Assembly (NCBI RefSeq): GCF_027627475.1
Contig: NZ_CP115484.1
Location: 1,363,501 to 1,427,500 of the forward strand
Direction: 5' to 3'
Source of the DNA: Paenibacillus sp. SYP-B4298
GTDB lineage: Bacteria > Bacillota > Bacilli > Paenibacillales > Paenibacillaceae
DNA length: 64,000 nucleotides
Translations under genes and position numbers: made by a program
The notes under the pieces: generated by a model
Databases searched by the model: none
What the model was told of the DNA's origin: nothing
What the model saw: the letters and a program-made list of their open reading frames with translations, nothing else
Part shown: positions 42,607-51,834 of the stretch, in pieces
How positions within the stretch are numbered: the stretch's first letter is position 1
Layout: the number at the start of each line of letters is the position of its first letter

Positions 42607-43800
42607 CTACCTGGAGCGCAGATGCTTCACCAGGAAGCCGGCAGCGGCAGTGATTGCGAGCCACATCGCAGTTTCAAAAAACGCTGAACGTCCCAGCTTC
42701 TCCAGAATGTAGCCGCCAGCCGTGCCGCTCAGCAGACCGGCAAATCCTGACCAGACGACCGCATAGAGCGCCTGACCGGAGGCGCGGTATTCATCGGGGA
42801 TCAGGTGGGTCATGTAGCGCAAGGCCGTCGAGAAAAACACGCCGAATGAGATGCTGTGCAGCGCTTGAATGGCAATCGCCCACTGCGGCTCATCTGTCCG
42901 GGATAGCAGCCAGAAGCGAAGCGCATAGGCCAGTCCCGCAAAACTAAGCAGTGGCAGCTCCTTGATCCGGTGACCGTACTTGCCGAGCAGGAACAGGATC
43001 GGCACCTCGCTGGCTGCCGACACCATCCAGGCCATGCCCACCATCGATTCATCTGCTCCCATCTGCTGCATCGCTACGGCGAGGAAGCCATCATTCATCC
43101 GGTGAGCGACCGAGAGAATGAGCACCAGCAGGAAGAACACCACGACATCCGGCTTGCTCACCAGCTTGAGGAAGCCGCTGTATTGTACCGTGCGCCGCGC
43201 GCCGGTCTGCTGGTAGTCCCGGAGGGTGAAGGCGAGCGACAGGGACAGGGTGATCGTAATCATGCCGATCATTATCGTCATGCCTGCGCCACTCGACTTG
43301 AGGAACAAGCCAATCAGCAGCGCAGCACAGGCAAAGCCGAGCGAGCCGAAGATGCGGACAGATGGATAAGAGCGACCCGTATGCTTGACGGACAGCAGGA
43401 TCATGCTGTCATTTAGTGAATTCAGCGGGGTTTGAAATAAGTAAAAGCCTGCCATAATAAAGCAGACGAAAATATATTCCTCAACAGTGAACAGCAAGGT
43501 GAGTGCAACCAGTTGTCCTGCCAGCAGCACCACCATAATTTTGCGAATCGTGCGAAAGCGGTCGCTGGCCATCCCCGCCAGCAGGTTGGCGAATATGGCC
43601 AGCGCAGGGCCGATGGAGTACAGGATGCCAATCTGCTGCTCAGAATAGCCTTTGTCATGAAAATAGAGCGGAAAGTAAGAGACGATGACCGCCATCGTTG
43701 TGTAGATAGCAAAGCTGAAGGTGCGCATTCTCACCGCTTCCTTAGCTGCAGAAGGTGATTGACCTGGCAAGGGAACGGTGGTAGGACGGACATGCGACAT
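42607..43800 (-). CDS. MFS transporter of the MFS_1-like class
   Basis: A 397-residue 12-helix transporter. Conserved parts include SYFPLYFHDKGYSEQQIGIL, ANLLAGMASDRFRTIRKI and LIPDEYRASGQALYAVVWSG, which resemble the PPP (3-phenylpropionic acid) and LacY-related transporter branch. The ATG at 43800 follows TTGGAGGAACTCATC; the frame reaches 43836. The gene stands alone and the substrate is unknown. Confidence 0.87.
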   Translation of the reverse strand: MSHVRPTTVPLPGQSPSAAKEAVRMRTFSFAIYTTMAVIVSYFPLYFHDKGYSEQQIGILYSIGPALAIFANLLAGMASDRFRTIRKIMVVLLAGQLVALTLLFTVEEYIFVCFIMAGFYLFQTPLNSLNDSMILLSVKHTGRSYPSVRIFGSLGFACAALLIGLFLKSSGAGMTIMIGMITITLSLSLAFTLRDYQQTGARRTVQYSGFLKLVSKPDVVVFFLLVLILSVAHRMNDGFLAVAMQQMGADESMVGMAWMVSAASEVPILFLLGKYGHRIKELPLLSFAGLAYALRFWLLSRTDEPQWAIAIQALHSISFGVFFSTALRYMTHLIPDEYRASGQALYAVVWSGFAGLLSGTAGGYILEKLGRSAFFETAMWLAITAAAGFLVKHLRSR

Positions 43801-44185
43801 GATGAGTTCCTCCAATAGAAGTATTGATGCAGCCAATAGCGGCGCATGATCTATAGCGGCGGGTCCCGTGCTTCGAAGAGAGCAGGCCGATTGTAATTGA
43901 GAAGGCCAGGCTCGAAAAGCACCGCCTTATAACGGGCGTCACTTCCGGGCATGGCCTGAATAGATAGGGTTCATATGCGCTGCGGCAGAAGTGCCTGCAG
44001 TCAGCCTTGATAACCAGTATACCATGAGATGAGGGATTGAAGAACATGTTCTTGGCAATCCATACTGCTGTTCAGGCCTAGTGTTGGGGCAGGAGTTCCT
44101 GTAACCGTTTGCGTATAATGTGTGATGATTTTCGCTGGATTTCACCCGTTTGAAGTGGTACATTAATGGTTGGAGGATTCAATTG
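43801..44185. other. Intergenic region between divergent genes
   Basis: The 385-bp gap between the MFS gene and the small gene at 44186 contains TATAAT at 44114-44119, a likely -10 box for the rightward genes, and a TATACT on the opposite strand near 44017. No reading frame with a convincing ribosome site is present, and I see no strong hairpin. Confidence 0.4.
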
Positions 44186-44506
44186 ATGACGGGGAACCAC
44201 TTTAAATGGGACGAGCGCCTGGAGATAGAGCTGCCTGATCTCCAGCAGGAATGGGAGTGCCTGAGCGCATGGGAGCGGGCGGCCATTCTTGCGTATTGGG
44301 AGACGGTGCGCGGACGTATTCCAGACCGGATCATGGCGCTGGAGAGAGCAATTCATGCTTTGCAGGCCAGACTGTACGAGGAGGAGGACTTCGAGCTGTC
44401 CTGCCTCATTAACTTCGAGGTCGCGGAGCTGGCAAGCAGAATTAACGATTTACATATCTGGTACCGCACCGATCAGGAAATGGAATCAAGACGTCATTCC
44501 GGATAA
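44186..44506 (+). CDS. Hypothetical protein upstream of the sesquarterpene synthase gene
   Basis: A 106-residue acidic, helical protein (LEIELPDLQQEWECLSAWER, PDRIMALERAIHALQARLYE). No membrane helix or signal. GGAGGATTCAATTG precedes the ATG at 44186. It ends 25 bp before the ytpB-type gene and is probably in the same transcript. I do not recognise the family; a link with terpenoid synthesis is only inferred from position. Confidence 0.7.
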   Translation: MTGNHFKWDERLEIELPDLQQEWECLSAWERAAILAYWETVRGRIPDRIMALERAIHALQARLYEEEDFELSCLINFEVAELASRINDLHIWYRTDQEMESRRHSG

Positions 44507-44531
44507 ACCGCCAATAGGGAGGACGCCATCA

Positions 44532-45629
44532 ATGAAAAGTCTGAATGCGCTGGCTCAAGGAGCGCCTGCAGGGCCGCTGCGCTTAATGTATCGTGTGTAT
44601 AAGTATGTGCTTCCAGAGGTGGAAGCAGAACTTCACGGCTGGCGACGACTAGCGCAGGCGATTCCAGATGGGGAGCTGCGCACTCAGGCGCTGGCCAGTA
44701 TTGAATCCAAGAAGTTTCATTGCCAGGGAGGGGCGGTCTATGCTACGGCTAGCCTGGAGTATCGCCATATACTGATTCCGCTCATTGTAGCGTTCCAGAC
44801 GATCAGCGATTACCTGGATAATCTCTGTGACCGCAGCACGTCGCTAGACCCTGGGGACTTCCGGCTGCTGCATCAGTCCATGCTCGATGCGGTAGACCCT
44901 GATGCAGCTCCGGCGGATTACTATGCATTGCGACAGGAGCGGGAGGACGGCGGCTATCTGCTGGCACTCGTTGAGCGATGCCGCAGCAGCATCGCGATGC
45001 TGCCATCCTATCATCAGGTTCGGCATCAGGTGATGGCGCTGGTCGGACTGTACGTCGATCTTCAGGTGCACAAGCATATCCGTAAGGAGCTGCGGGAGCC
45101 GAAGCTGCTCCAGTGGTGGGAGCAGAGCAGGAGCAATTACCCGGACTTGCAATGGAATGAATTTGCTGCTGCGACCGGCTCGACGCTTGGCATGTTTATG
45201 CTGTTTCTGGCGGCGGCGCAGCCGGGACTGAGAAGGCAGGATGCGGATGCGATCCGCCAGGCTTATTTTCCTCATGTGTGCGGGCTGCATATCTTATTGG
45301 ACTATTTGATTGACCAGGAGGAGGATCGCGAAGGCGGGGATCTCAACTTCTGCAATTATTATGAGAGTCAGTCCACATTGGTCAATCGCATCGGCAATAT
45401 TGTACAGCAAGCTCGCAAGGATGTGCTGACGCTGCCTGGCGCAGCATTTCACCGGATGATTATCGAGGGGCTGCTCGCGTTGTATTTATCTGATCCGAAG
45501 GTGAGGCTGCAGGAGGATGTGAAGCGCATCTCCAGACATCTGATGAGGAAAAGCCCGTTAACCCGGTTGTTTTTCTGGCTGAACAGTGTGTATATTCGCG
45601 CCAAGCAATACAGATTAAGTGTGGGATAA
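44532..45629 (+). CDS. ytpB: Tetraprenyl-beta-curcumene synthase (YtpB/DUF2600 family)
   Basis: A 365-residue large terpene synthase. YtpB cyclises C35 heptaprenyl diphosphate to tetraprenyl-beta-curcumene, leading to spore-associated sesquarterpenes. The aspartate-rich motifs typical of the family are visible: ISDYLDNLCDRSTS near residue 90 and ILLDYLIDQEEDREGGDLNF near 257. Start at 44532 follows GGGAGG; the open frame extends upstream across the preceding gene without a site. It precedes pfkA by 16 bp. A squalene-hopene-type cyclase that would act next is not in the window. Confidence 0.9.
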   Translation: MKSLNALAQGAPAGPLRLMYRVYKYVLPEVEAELHGWRRLAQAIPDGELRTQALASIESKKFHCQGGAVYATASLEYRHILIPLIVAFQTISDYLDNLCDRSTSLDPGDFRLLHQSMLDAVDPDAAPADYYALRQEREDGGYLLALVERCRSSIAMLPSYHQVRHQVMALVGLYVDLQVHKHIRKELREPKLLQWWEQSRSNYPDLQWNEFAAATGSTLGMFMLFLAAAQPGLRRQDADAIRQAYFPHVCGLHILLDYLIDQEEDREGGDLNFCNYYESQSTLVNRIGNIVQQARKDVLTLPGAAFHRMIIEGLLALYLSDPKVRLQEDVKRISRHLMRKSPLTRLFFWLNSVYIRAKQYRLSVG

Positions 45630-45645
45630 TTAGGAGGTTGACAAC

Positions 45646-46614
45646 ATGTCGAAGGTGAAATCTATTGCAGTATTGACCAGTGGCGGCGATTCGCAAGGAA
45701 TGAACGCTGCGGTGCGTGCTGTTGTGCGCAGCGCTCTGTTCCACGGCCTGGAGGTATACGGTGTACAGCGCGGCTATCAAGGACTGCTGAACAATGATCT
45801 GAGGCCAATGGATCTGCGCAGCGTAGGCGACATTATCCAGCGTGGCGGCACTGTGCTCCAGACAGCTCGCTGCAAGGAATTTGTGACGCCTGAGGGACAG
45901 GAGCGCGGAGCAGCGATCTTGCGTGAGCGCGGAATTGACGGTCTCGTGGTCCTGGGCGGCGACGGCTCCTATCAGGGCGCCAATAAGCTGAGCAAGCTCG
46001 GCATCAAGACGATGGCGCTGCCAGGAACGATTGACAATGATATTCCATTCACTGACTTCACGATCGGCTTCGATACTGCGGTGAGCATCGTTGTGGATGC
46101 AATCAACAAGCTGCGCGATACGATGACCTCCCACGAACGTTCCTCGATTGTCGAGGTTATGGGTCGCCACTGCGGCGATATTGCATTGTATGCAGGACTG
46201 GCCAGCGGCGCGGAGACGATCATTGTGCCTGAGGTACCGACGGATCTGGATGAAATCGCCAAGCGGATGCAGGAAAATTTCCAGCATGGCAAACGCCATA
46301 GTATCATTATTGTCGCAGAGGGTGCTGGAAGCGGCGAGGATGTGGCTCGCGAGATTACAGCTCGCAACGGTATCGAGCCTCGTGTGACGGTGCTTGGTCA
46401 TATTCAGCGCGGCGGCACGCCAACGCATAACGACCGGATTTTGGCAAGCCAACTGGGCGATTTTGCGGTGCGGAAGCTGATCGAAGGGGATTCTGGCAAA
46501 GCATGCGGCATCATTCGCGGTGAATTCGTCGTGACAGATATTGATAAAGTGGTTCATACGAAGAAGGCGTTCAATATGGATCTCTATGAGCTGGCTTCTC
46601 GCCTCTCGCAGTAA
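45646..46614 (+). CDS. pfkA: ATP-dependent 6-phosphofructokinase
   Basis: A 322-residue glycolytic enzyme converting fructose 6-phosphate to the 1,6-bisphosphate. The ATP loop is LTSGGDSQGMNAAVR (the usual P is Q), the ATP-type motif is VLGGDGSYQGA (glycine after the aspartate, unlike PPi enzymes), the catalytic Asp lies in PGTIDNDIPF, and the substrate histidine region is EVMGRHCGDIAL. It lacks the pyruvate kinase neighbour seen in many Firmicutes and instead follows ytpB. AGGAGGTTGACAAC precedes the ATG. Confidence 0.95.
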   Translation: MSKVKSIAVLTSGGDSQGMNAAVRAVVRSALFHGLEVYGVQRGYQGLLNNDLRPMDLRSVGDIIQRGGTVLQTARCKEFVTPEGQERGAAILRERGIDGLVVLGGDGSYQGANKLSKLGIKTMALPGTIDNDIPFTDFTIGFDTAVSIVVDAINKLRDTMTSHERSSIVEVMGRHCGDIALYAGLASGAETIIVPEVPTDLDEIAKRMQENFQHGKRHSIIIVAEGAGSGEDVAREITARNGIEPRVTVLGHIQRGGTPTHNDRILASQLGDFAVRKLIEGDSGKACGIIRGEFVVTDIDKVVHTKKAFNMDLYELASRLSQ

Positions 46615-46674
46615 CCATAAGCGACGGGGTGTAATTAGGCGCAATATGAAGCTTGTATGGCGCTGGATGCAAAA

Positions 46675-46700
46675 ACGGGAACGCCCCAGGGCGTTCCCGT
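46675..46700 (-). terminator. Terminator for the minus-strand small gene
   Basis: ACGGGAACGCC 46675-46685 pairs with GGCGTTCCCGT 46690-46700 and is followed on the minus strand by TTTTTGC. It may also end the pfkA transcript. Confidence 0.75.
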
Positions 46701-46714
46701 CACTGATTGCTATG

Positions 46715-46909
46715 CTAATGGAGCAGCACAGCCTTCTGAACTTCATAAATACTGTGGTGCACGATCTCAATCGCATCTTCCGGCTCCAGCACGGCGAGTC
46801 CGTCACGGAGCACAATGTTGAGCTGCAGTTCACGCTCCGTCAGGAAAGGAACAAGCTCTGGCACCAGCTTCTCCACAATCCGCGATAGTGTTACAGTTTG
46901 CATATCCAT
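46715..46909 (-). CDS. Small protein of unknown function
   Basis: A 64-residue, mainly helical protein (VTLSRIVEKLVPELVPFLTE, EDAIEIVHHSIYEVQKAVLL). GGGTGAGGTTAGG lies directly before the ATG. It is framed by its own terminator. I do not recognise the family, and no homologue function can be given. Confidence 0.6.
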   Translation of the reverse strand: MDMQTVTLSRIVEKLVPELVPFLTERELQLNIVLRDGLAVLEPEDAIEIVHHSIYEVQKAVLLH

Positions 46910-47038
46910 CCTAACCTCACCCTTTCCATGAAATAGTACGTTTCACAAGAAAGCAGGGCAATCTGGTCTGGCATCAAACGAACAATCTTCGGGGATAACA
47001 GTATTATATAGCTTTATGTCGTCACTAGCAAGGGACGG

Positions 47039-47881
47039 TTAGCCGACTGGCTGCCGGAATTGGCCGATGACGCCCGCTGTCTCGACGATATTGACGAAGG
47101 CATGGGGATCGAGCGACAGCACCGTCTTGCGCAGCTCCGCAAGCTCGTACCTTGTCGTTACCGTCATCAGCATATCCTTATCGTCATCGGAATATGCGCC
47201 TTTGGTGCGAATGACGGTGACGCCGCGCGGCCGCTCCAGCAGCTTGGATTTGAGAGCAGCGGTTTCCTTGGTGATGATAAATGCCGTTACCTTTACATAG
47301 CGAATATGTATAATGTCGACAACCTTGCCCGCAGCGAAAATCGAAATCATGGAATACATGGCAGCATCCCAGTCTTGAATGATCAGGCCGAGCGCCATAA
47401 TGACCAAGCCGTTCAAGATAAAAATGATCATGCCGACAGGCAGATCGCGCTTGCGTGTCACGATAGATGCGATAATATCGAACCCGCCAGAGGAGCCGCC
47501 CTTACGCAATGCGAGTCCGCTCCCGAAGCCGACGATGACTCCGCCGAAGAGCGCCCCAAGCAGCGGATCGTTGGCGATCTGCCTTACAGGGATCAGTTGC
47601 AGCCATAGGGTGGCGGAGATGACGGACACGATGCTCCACAGGATGAACCGCTTGCCGAGCGCCACCAGTCCCCAGACAAGAATGGGGAAGTTGAGGGCAA
47701 AATAAAGCAAGCCGATGTTGCCTCCTGTCGCATACCCGATCATCATGGAGATGCCGGATACGCCTCCGCTCAACAGTCCGTAGGGGATCAGCAGCATATT
47801 GAAGCCGAAGGCGACCAAAAACGAACCGAGCAGCATCGTCATCAGCGTCCCGGCGTGGCGAAGCCAGTGCATATCGATCAC
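47039..47881 (-). CDS. YitT-family membrane protein (DUF161 and DUF2179)
   Basis: A 280-residue protein with five or six hydrophobic helices (LGSFLVAFGFNMLLIPYGLL, GGVIVGFGSGLALRKGGSSG) followed by a cytoplasmic DUF2179 domain of about 80 residues (RPRGVTVIRTKGAYSDDDKD, LVSLDPHAFVNI-like end). YitT proteins are common in Bacilli in several copies, and their role is unknown. AAAGGAGTGATCGAT precedes the ATG. A near-palindrome GAGCATGATTATTATGCTC lies at 47942-47960 upstream. Confidence 0.9.
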   Translation of the reverse strand: MIDMHWLRHAGTLMTMLLGSFLVAFGFNMLLIPYGLLSGGVSGISMMIGYATGGNIGLLYFALNFPILVWGLVALGKRFILWSIVSVISATLWLQLIPVRQIANDPLLGALFGGVIVGFGSGLALRKGGSSGGFDIIASIVTRKRDLPVGMIIFILNGLVIMALGLIIQDWDAAMYSMISIFAAGKVVDIIHIRYVKVTAFIITKETAALKSKLLERPRGVTVIRTKGAYSDDDKDMLMTVTTRYELAELRKTVLSLDPHAFVNIVETAGVIGQFRQPVG

Positions 47882-47997
47882 TCCTTTGTAGTGGATTGAA
47901 CTTCATAATACAAGGCAAAATAATAATGACTAGAGCCGCCAGAGCATGATTATTATGCTCCACTTGCTATTACTGGTATTCGTAGACGTAGTTATGT

Positions 47998-48327
47998 TAT
48001 AATGAACAAGATATAGGGACTCCAGCTATTTACGGCTTTTATCGGCTTCCTCTAGAGGGGCCGCCCCACCTATGGGCGGTGACAGCCGCATATAACTAGA
48101 AATCGAAGGCAGATCAGCTGAATCCTTATAATCAGCTTGGATTTCTTCGCGAAACGTAGTTGTCCCGACCAAGAACGGATCAGCCGCAAGGTGCAATGAA
48201 TATTGGAGCAGATAAGCGGTAACTTGTCTGCGTTCCATAGAAGATGTGCAGTGCAGTTGTCTTCGTCAGTAACGGGGGCCAGCCGTTTACGCTGGGTAGT
48301 TTAAGAAAAAAAGGAGTATGAATACGT
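47998..48327 (+). ncRNA. Promoter and structured leader of the DEAD-box helicase gene
   Basis: TATAAT at 47998-48003 predicts a start near 48010, leaving about 320 nt before the start codon. Hairpins are CCGCCC 48061-48066 with GGGCGG 48074-48079, and a nested pair AGAAATC 48098-48104 with GATTTCT 48140-48146 around AGCTGA 48116-48121 and TCAGCT 48132-48137. Long leaders are known for other cold-induced helicase genes. A minus-strand frame at 48026-48238 in this stretch is not convincing. Confidence 0.5.
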
Positions 48328-49917
48328 TTGAAAACATTTGCTGAATTCGGCTTGGAGCCAAAGGTGCTGCAAGCTATTACTGAATTAGGGTTTGAGGAAT
48401 CAACCCCTATCCAAGACAAATCCATTCCGATCGCTATGACTGGAAGCGACCTGATCGGCCAAGCGCAGACAGGAACGGGCAAGACTGCTGCGTTCGGTAT
48501 CCCCTTGATCTCCAAGATTCCTACTAATGAGGAACGGATCGTTGCACTCGTTATGACCCCGACTCGCGAGCTGGCAATTCAAGTTGCCGAGGAGATTGGC
48601 AAGCTGTCCCGCTACAAAGGTACACGCTCCCTGCCGATCTATGGTGGACAGGATATTGGCCGCCAGATTCGCGCTTTGAAGAAGAAACCTCAGATCATTA
48701 TTGGTACCCCTGGTCGTCTGCTTGACCATATCAACCGCAAAACAATTCGTCTGGATGATGTGCAGACGGTTGTGCTTGATGAAGCGGACGAAATGCTCGA
48801 CATGGGCTTCATGGAGGATATTACCACCATTTTGAGCATGGTGCCGGAAGAGCGTCAGACAATGCTGTTCTCCGCTACAATGCCGCCTAACATTCAAAGG
48901 CTGGCTCAACGCTTCCTGAAAAATCCAGAGCATGTCTCTGTCATTCCGAAAAACATTACCGCACCGCTAATCGATCAAGCTTACATCGAGCTGCATGAAC
49001 GCCAGAAATTCGAAGGCCTGAGCCGTTTGCTTGACATGGAATCTCCGGAGCTTGCAATTGTGTTCGGTCGTACAAAGCGCCGGGTGGATGAGCTGAGCGA
49101 AGCGCTGCAAAAGCGCGGCTACTCTGCTGACGGCTTGCATGGCGACTTGTCCCAAAACCAGCGTGACAACGTGATGCGCAAATTCCGCGACGGCAGCATT
49201 GATGTGCTGGTTGCAACGGATGTTGCGGCTCGTGGGCTTGACGTTTCCGGCGTATCGCATGTCATTAACTTTGACCTGCCGCAGGACCCTGAGAGCTATG
49301 TTCACCGGATCGGTCGTACTGGCCGCGCAGGCAAAGAAGGCACAGCCTGGTCATTCGTTACACCGCGTGAGATCGACCATCTGCATTTCATCGAGAAGGT
49401 GACTCGTCAGAAAATCTCCAAGAAACCACTGCCTAGTATGGCTGAGGCGATCGAAGGCAAGCAACGTGTCACTGCAGAGCGTCTGATTGAAATTATCGAG
49501 AATGAAGACTTCCAAGAGTACAAGGGTAGCGCGATTCAACTGCTGGAGCGTTATGATTCCGTACATCTGCTGGCGGCAGCTATGAAGCTGCTGACAGGCG
49601 AGAAGAAGGATGTTAACATTGAGCTGACTCCTGAGGACCCGATCCGGGCGAAGAAGCGCAGACCTGACATTCGTTCGAACGGACGCCGTTTCTCCGGTTC
49701 CTTCGGCGGCAACAGTCGCAGTGGCGGAAGCGGCAGCGGCGGACGCGGCGGACGGGATTCGCGCGACAATCGCGGCGGCGGCTACAACCGTGACCGCAAT
49801 GACCGCAATCGCGGACGTTCGGATGGACGCAGCGGCGAATATCGCGGCGGGAGTAGCAATAGCGGTGGAGAATATCGCCGCCCGAGAAGCTCCTCTGATG
49901 ACTTTGTGAACAACTGA
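48328..49917 (+). CDS. DEAD-box RNA helicase (CshA/DeaD type)
   Basis: A 529-residue ATP-dependent RNA helicase. All motifs are present: TPIQDKSIP (Q motif), [11 protein letters not shown] (I), PTRELAIQ (Ia), DEADEML (II), SAT (III), [14 protein letters not shown] (V) and [13 protein letters not shown] (VI). After the core a C-terminal RNA-binding region follows, then a glycine/arginine/serine-rich tail from about residue 455 ([20 protein letters not shown]). Members act in ribosome assembly, RNA decay and cold adaptation. The start is TTG at 48328, 11 bases after AAGGAG; an ATG between them opens an eight-codon frame. Confidence 0.95.
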   Translation: MKTFAEFGLEPKVLQAITELGFEESTPIQDKSIPIAMTGSDLIGQAQTGTGKTAAFGIPLISKIPTNEERIVALVMTPTRELAIQVAEEIGKLSRYKGTRSLPIYGGQDIGRQIRALKKKPQIIIGTPGRLLDHINRKTIRLDDVQTVVLDEADEMLDMGFMEDITTILSMVPEERQTMLFSATMPPNIQRLAQRFLKNPEHVSVIPKNITAPLIDQAYIELHERQKFEGLSRLLDMESPELAIVFGRTKRRVDELSEALQKRGYSADGLHGDLSQNQRDNVMRKFRDGSIDVLVATDVAARGLDVSGVSHVINFDLPQDPESYVHRIGRTGRAGKEGTAWSFVTPREIDHLHFIEKVTRQKISKKPLPSMAEAIEGKQRVTAERLIEIIENEDFQEYKGSAIQLLERYDSVHLLAAAMKLLTGEKKDVNIELTPEDPIRAKKRRPDIRSNGRRFSGSFGGNSRSGGSGSGGRGGRDSRDNRGGGYNRDRNDRNRGRSDGRSGEYRGGSSNSGGEYRRPRSSSDDFVNN

Positions 49918-49932
49918 TAACTTCTGTACATG

Positions 49933-50006
49933 GGTGAACCGGGAATTCCGACGCACTATGGCACCGTCGAGGTGGCTGGAGCATGGAGCGATTCCCGGTT
50001 TTCACC
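49933..50006. terminator. Long-stem hairpin after the helicase gene
   Basis: GGTGAACCGGGAAT at 49933-49946 pairs with ATTCCCGGTTTTCACC at 49991-50006 with a two-base bulge. The loop is about 44 nt. No strong T run follows, so terminator function is likely but not certain. Confidence 0.5.
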
Positions 50007-50065
50007 TACACAGCAATATAAGCGACTACTATTCTTGATAACGTTTTCTGTAGGGGGATGCAGAC

Positions 50066-50824
50066 ATGGAAATGAGAGGCATGATGGGCGGCTTCTATAA
50101 AATATCGGAATGGATTATGAGGCTATCCGTGACGAATGTTTTATGGATCATTTGCTCGATCCCGTTCGTTTTTTTCCTCTTTGCGGCAATTTTTCTGTCA
50201 CAAGATGAGAGCCAGATCTATCCTTCCTTGGTGCTGGCTGCGGTGGTGGCGCCATTCACTTTTTTTCCGGCAACCGCTGCCTTGTATACAGTTGTGCGCA
50301 AATGGGTGATGGGCGAGGTGGATGTGCCGCTGTTCAAAACCTTCTTCCGCGGCTATAAGGAAAACTACCTGCAGAGCATGCTGGGCGGCTTGCTGTATAC
50401 GCTTCTGTATGTCATCATGTTTGTTGACTACAAGGTGTATCTGAATGAGCTGAGCTCCTTTCAATTGCTGTCGTATGTATTTATCGGGCTGATCTTCCTG
50501 TTGTTTGTCTCGATGTTTAATTTCTTCTCCATGATGGTGCATTACCATATGAAGATTTTTCAACTGTTGAAGAATGCCATCCTGATTACGATTGGCCGGC
50601 CGTTTCGCTCCTTGTCGACGGTTATCGTAAGCGGCTTTATTTTGTTCATCAGCACACGCTTCACTTTTCTGATCCCGTTCTTTATGGGCAGTCTGATCGC
50701 GGTGGTTTCCTTTTACAATTTCCATCTGATCTATCTGAAGCTGAAGGAACAGCAGGAGAAGGCGGAAGCAGAGCGCCAGCAACAGGAAGAAGAGGTCGAA
50801 ATTTCAGAGGATGTGCGCAAATAG
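50066..50824 (+). CDS. DUF624 membrane protein, YesL-like
   Basis: A 252-residue protein with about five or six transmembrane helices. The N-terminal GFYKISEWIMRLSVTNVLWI, the PATAALYTVVRKWVMGE segment and the FKTFFRGYKENYLQS loop are typical of YesL. The C-terminal tail is a charged coiled coil (KLKEQQEKAEAERQQQEEEV). YesL-type genes often sit in carbohydrate loci, but here the neighbours are a helicase and the 6S RNA gene. Function unknown. AGGGGGATGCAGAC precedes the ATG. Confidence 0.88.
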   Translation: MEMRGMMGGFYKISEWIMRLSVTNVLWIICSIPFVFFLFAAIFLSQDESQIYPSLVLAAVVAPFTFFPATAALYTVVRKWVMGEVDVPLFKTFFRGYKENYLQSMLGGLLYTLLYVIMFVDYKVYLNELSSFQLLSYVFIGLIFLLFVSMFNFFSMMVHYHMKIFQLLKNAILITIGRPFRSLSTVIVSGFILFISTRFTFLIPFFMGSLIAVVSFYNFHLIYLKLKEQQEKAEAERQQQEEEVEISEDVRK

Positions 50825-50866
50825 GGCGTCATTTGACCGCCTCCTTGAATTTACAGGCCGTATTGG

Positions 50867-50895
50867 TTTACTTTTTAATTCAAACGGTCTATAAT
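50867..50895 (+). promoter_or_regulatory. Promoter of the 6S RNA gene
   Basis: TTTACT at 50867-50872 and TATAAT at 50890-50895, spaced by exactly 17 bases, predict a start close to 50902, which agrees with the 5' end of the 6S-like RNA. Confidence 0.75.
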
Positions 50896-50901
50896 ATTCA
50901 T

Positions 50902-51085
50902 ACATCCTGCGATGTTCGTTACGGCTTAACATTGTTTTGAACCAATGGCTGTTTTACGGGAGACCTAGATTGAGGCGCGGCTGACATGCCCTGTAGCGGG
51001 GATCTCAAAACCGCTTCTGCGGACACCCACCTGCGAGAGCGGGTTCAAAAAACAAGCAAGTCGGACGGCATAGGCGGGTTTCTTC
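50902..51085 (+). ncRNA. ssrS: 6S RNA
   Basis: The stretch matches the conserved parts of 6S RNA, the RNA that mimics an open promoter and binds RNA polymerase holoenzyme. The 5' end CCTGCGATGTTCG (50906 on) pairs with CGGACGGCATAGGCGGG (51062-51078) in the closing stem. The core shows GCGGCTGACATGCCC (about 50976), CAAAACCGC (51006-51014), GACACCCACCTGCGAGAGCG (about 51022) and GGGTTCAAAA, in the same order as in known 6S RNAs. Size about 180 nt is normal. Ends are approximate. Confidence 0.82.
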
Positions 51086-51267
51086 AATATTACAGGATAA
51101 AGCTGCACAGCTTGATCTTAATCTACATATCGGGCACAGTGACGGTCTGCCGTATTGGATCAGTACGGCCTCAACCGTCTTGCCTGCTGTCAAGGAATGA
51201 AAATATTGCCGTTTCTTTCATCAGAGTGGATGGTATCCATCTTTTACACATAGAGTCGGAGGGGGAG

Positions 51268-51666
51268 ATGGGGTTGTTAAAGCGGACGCTGATCGGTTTG
51301 CTGCGCAGCTTCGAGCAGACAGGTGACAGAGCGAAGGACCCATTGCTGAAATCTCATTATTACAAGCTATCGAAGGAGAAGGCATGGGCTGAGGTCGTCT
51401 CGACGCTGAAGAAGATGCAGGGCTATAAGGTGCTTCATGAAGTGGAGTCAGTCGGGGAAATTGTGCTGGAGAAGCGCACCGTCACTGGCAGGATGATGGA
51501 TATTACAGTATCCATTATCGGAACGAATCCGGTAACCTCTGCTGTGGACATATACTCGGCTTCACGGGGCTCGCTGGGCGATCTAGGCTCTAATTACCGC
51601 GTTATCCTCGATATATACAGAACATTGGACAAGAAGCTTGCGGCGTACAAGGTATCAAGCCCGTAG
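51268..51666 (+). CDS. DUF1499-like cytosolic protein
   Basis: A 132-residue protein. The ending VDIYSASRGSLGDLGSNYRV resembles the RSASR-x-G-x-SDxGxNRxR block of DUF1499, and the earlier KEKAWAEVVSTLKKM helix corresponds to the family's first helix. The long frame begins at 50986 inside the 6S RNA gene; GTCGGAGGGGGAG directly before the ATG at 51268 decides the start. Function unknown. Confidence 0.72.
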   Translation: MGLLKRTLIGLLRSFEQTGDRAKDPLLKSHYYKLSKEKAWAEVVSTLKKMQGYKVLHEVESVGEIVLEKRTVTGRMMDITVSIIGTNPVTSAVDIYSASRGSLGDLGSNYRVILDIYRTLDKKLAAYKVSSP

Positions 51667-51834
51667 ACGTAAGCAACAAGCGTGGAGATGATCTTCTCGC
51701 TCGTTTATTTGTGCATATCATACAATGAAGAATGGCTGCCCCGTTGTCTATGCGACGGCGGCAGCCATTGCTGTGCATGTGCTTTGCAGACCGATTTCGT
51801 GTATATTGTATATAGATTGTATATAGGTAGACGA

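Noticed and set aside
45460-46833. 457-codon open frame antisense to pfkA and ytpB
   Set aside because: It mirrors two well-identified genes, has low-complexity composition typical of antisense frames in GC-rich DNA, and no ribosome site.
48026-48238. 70-codon minus-strand frame in the helicase leader
   Set aside because: No ribosome site, no hydrophobic or family pattern, and it overlaps strong leader hairpins of the opposite strand.
50986-51267. Upstream extension of the DUF1499-like reading frame
   Set aside because: This part coincides with the 6S RNA gene and a clear ribosome site lies only before 51268.
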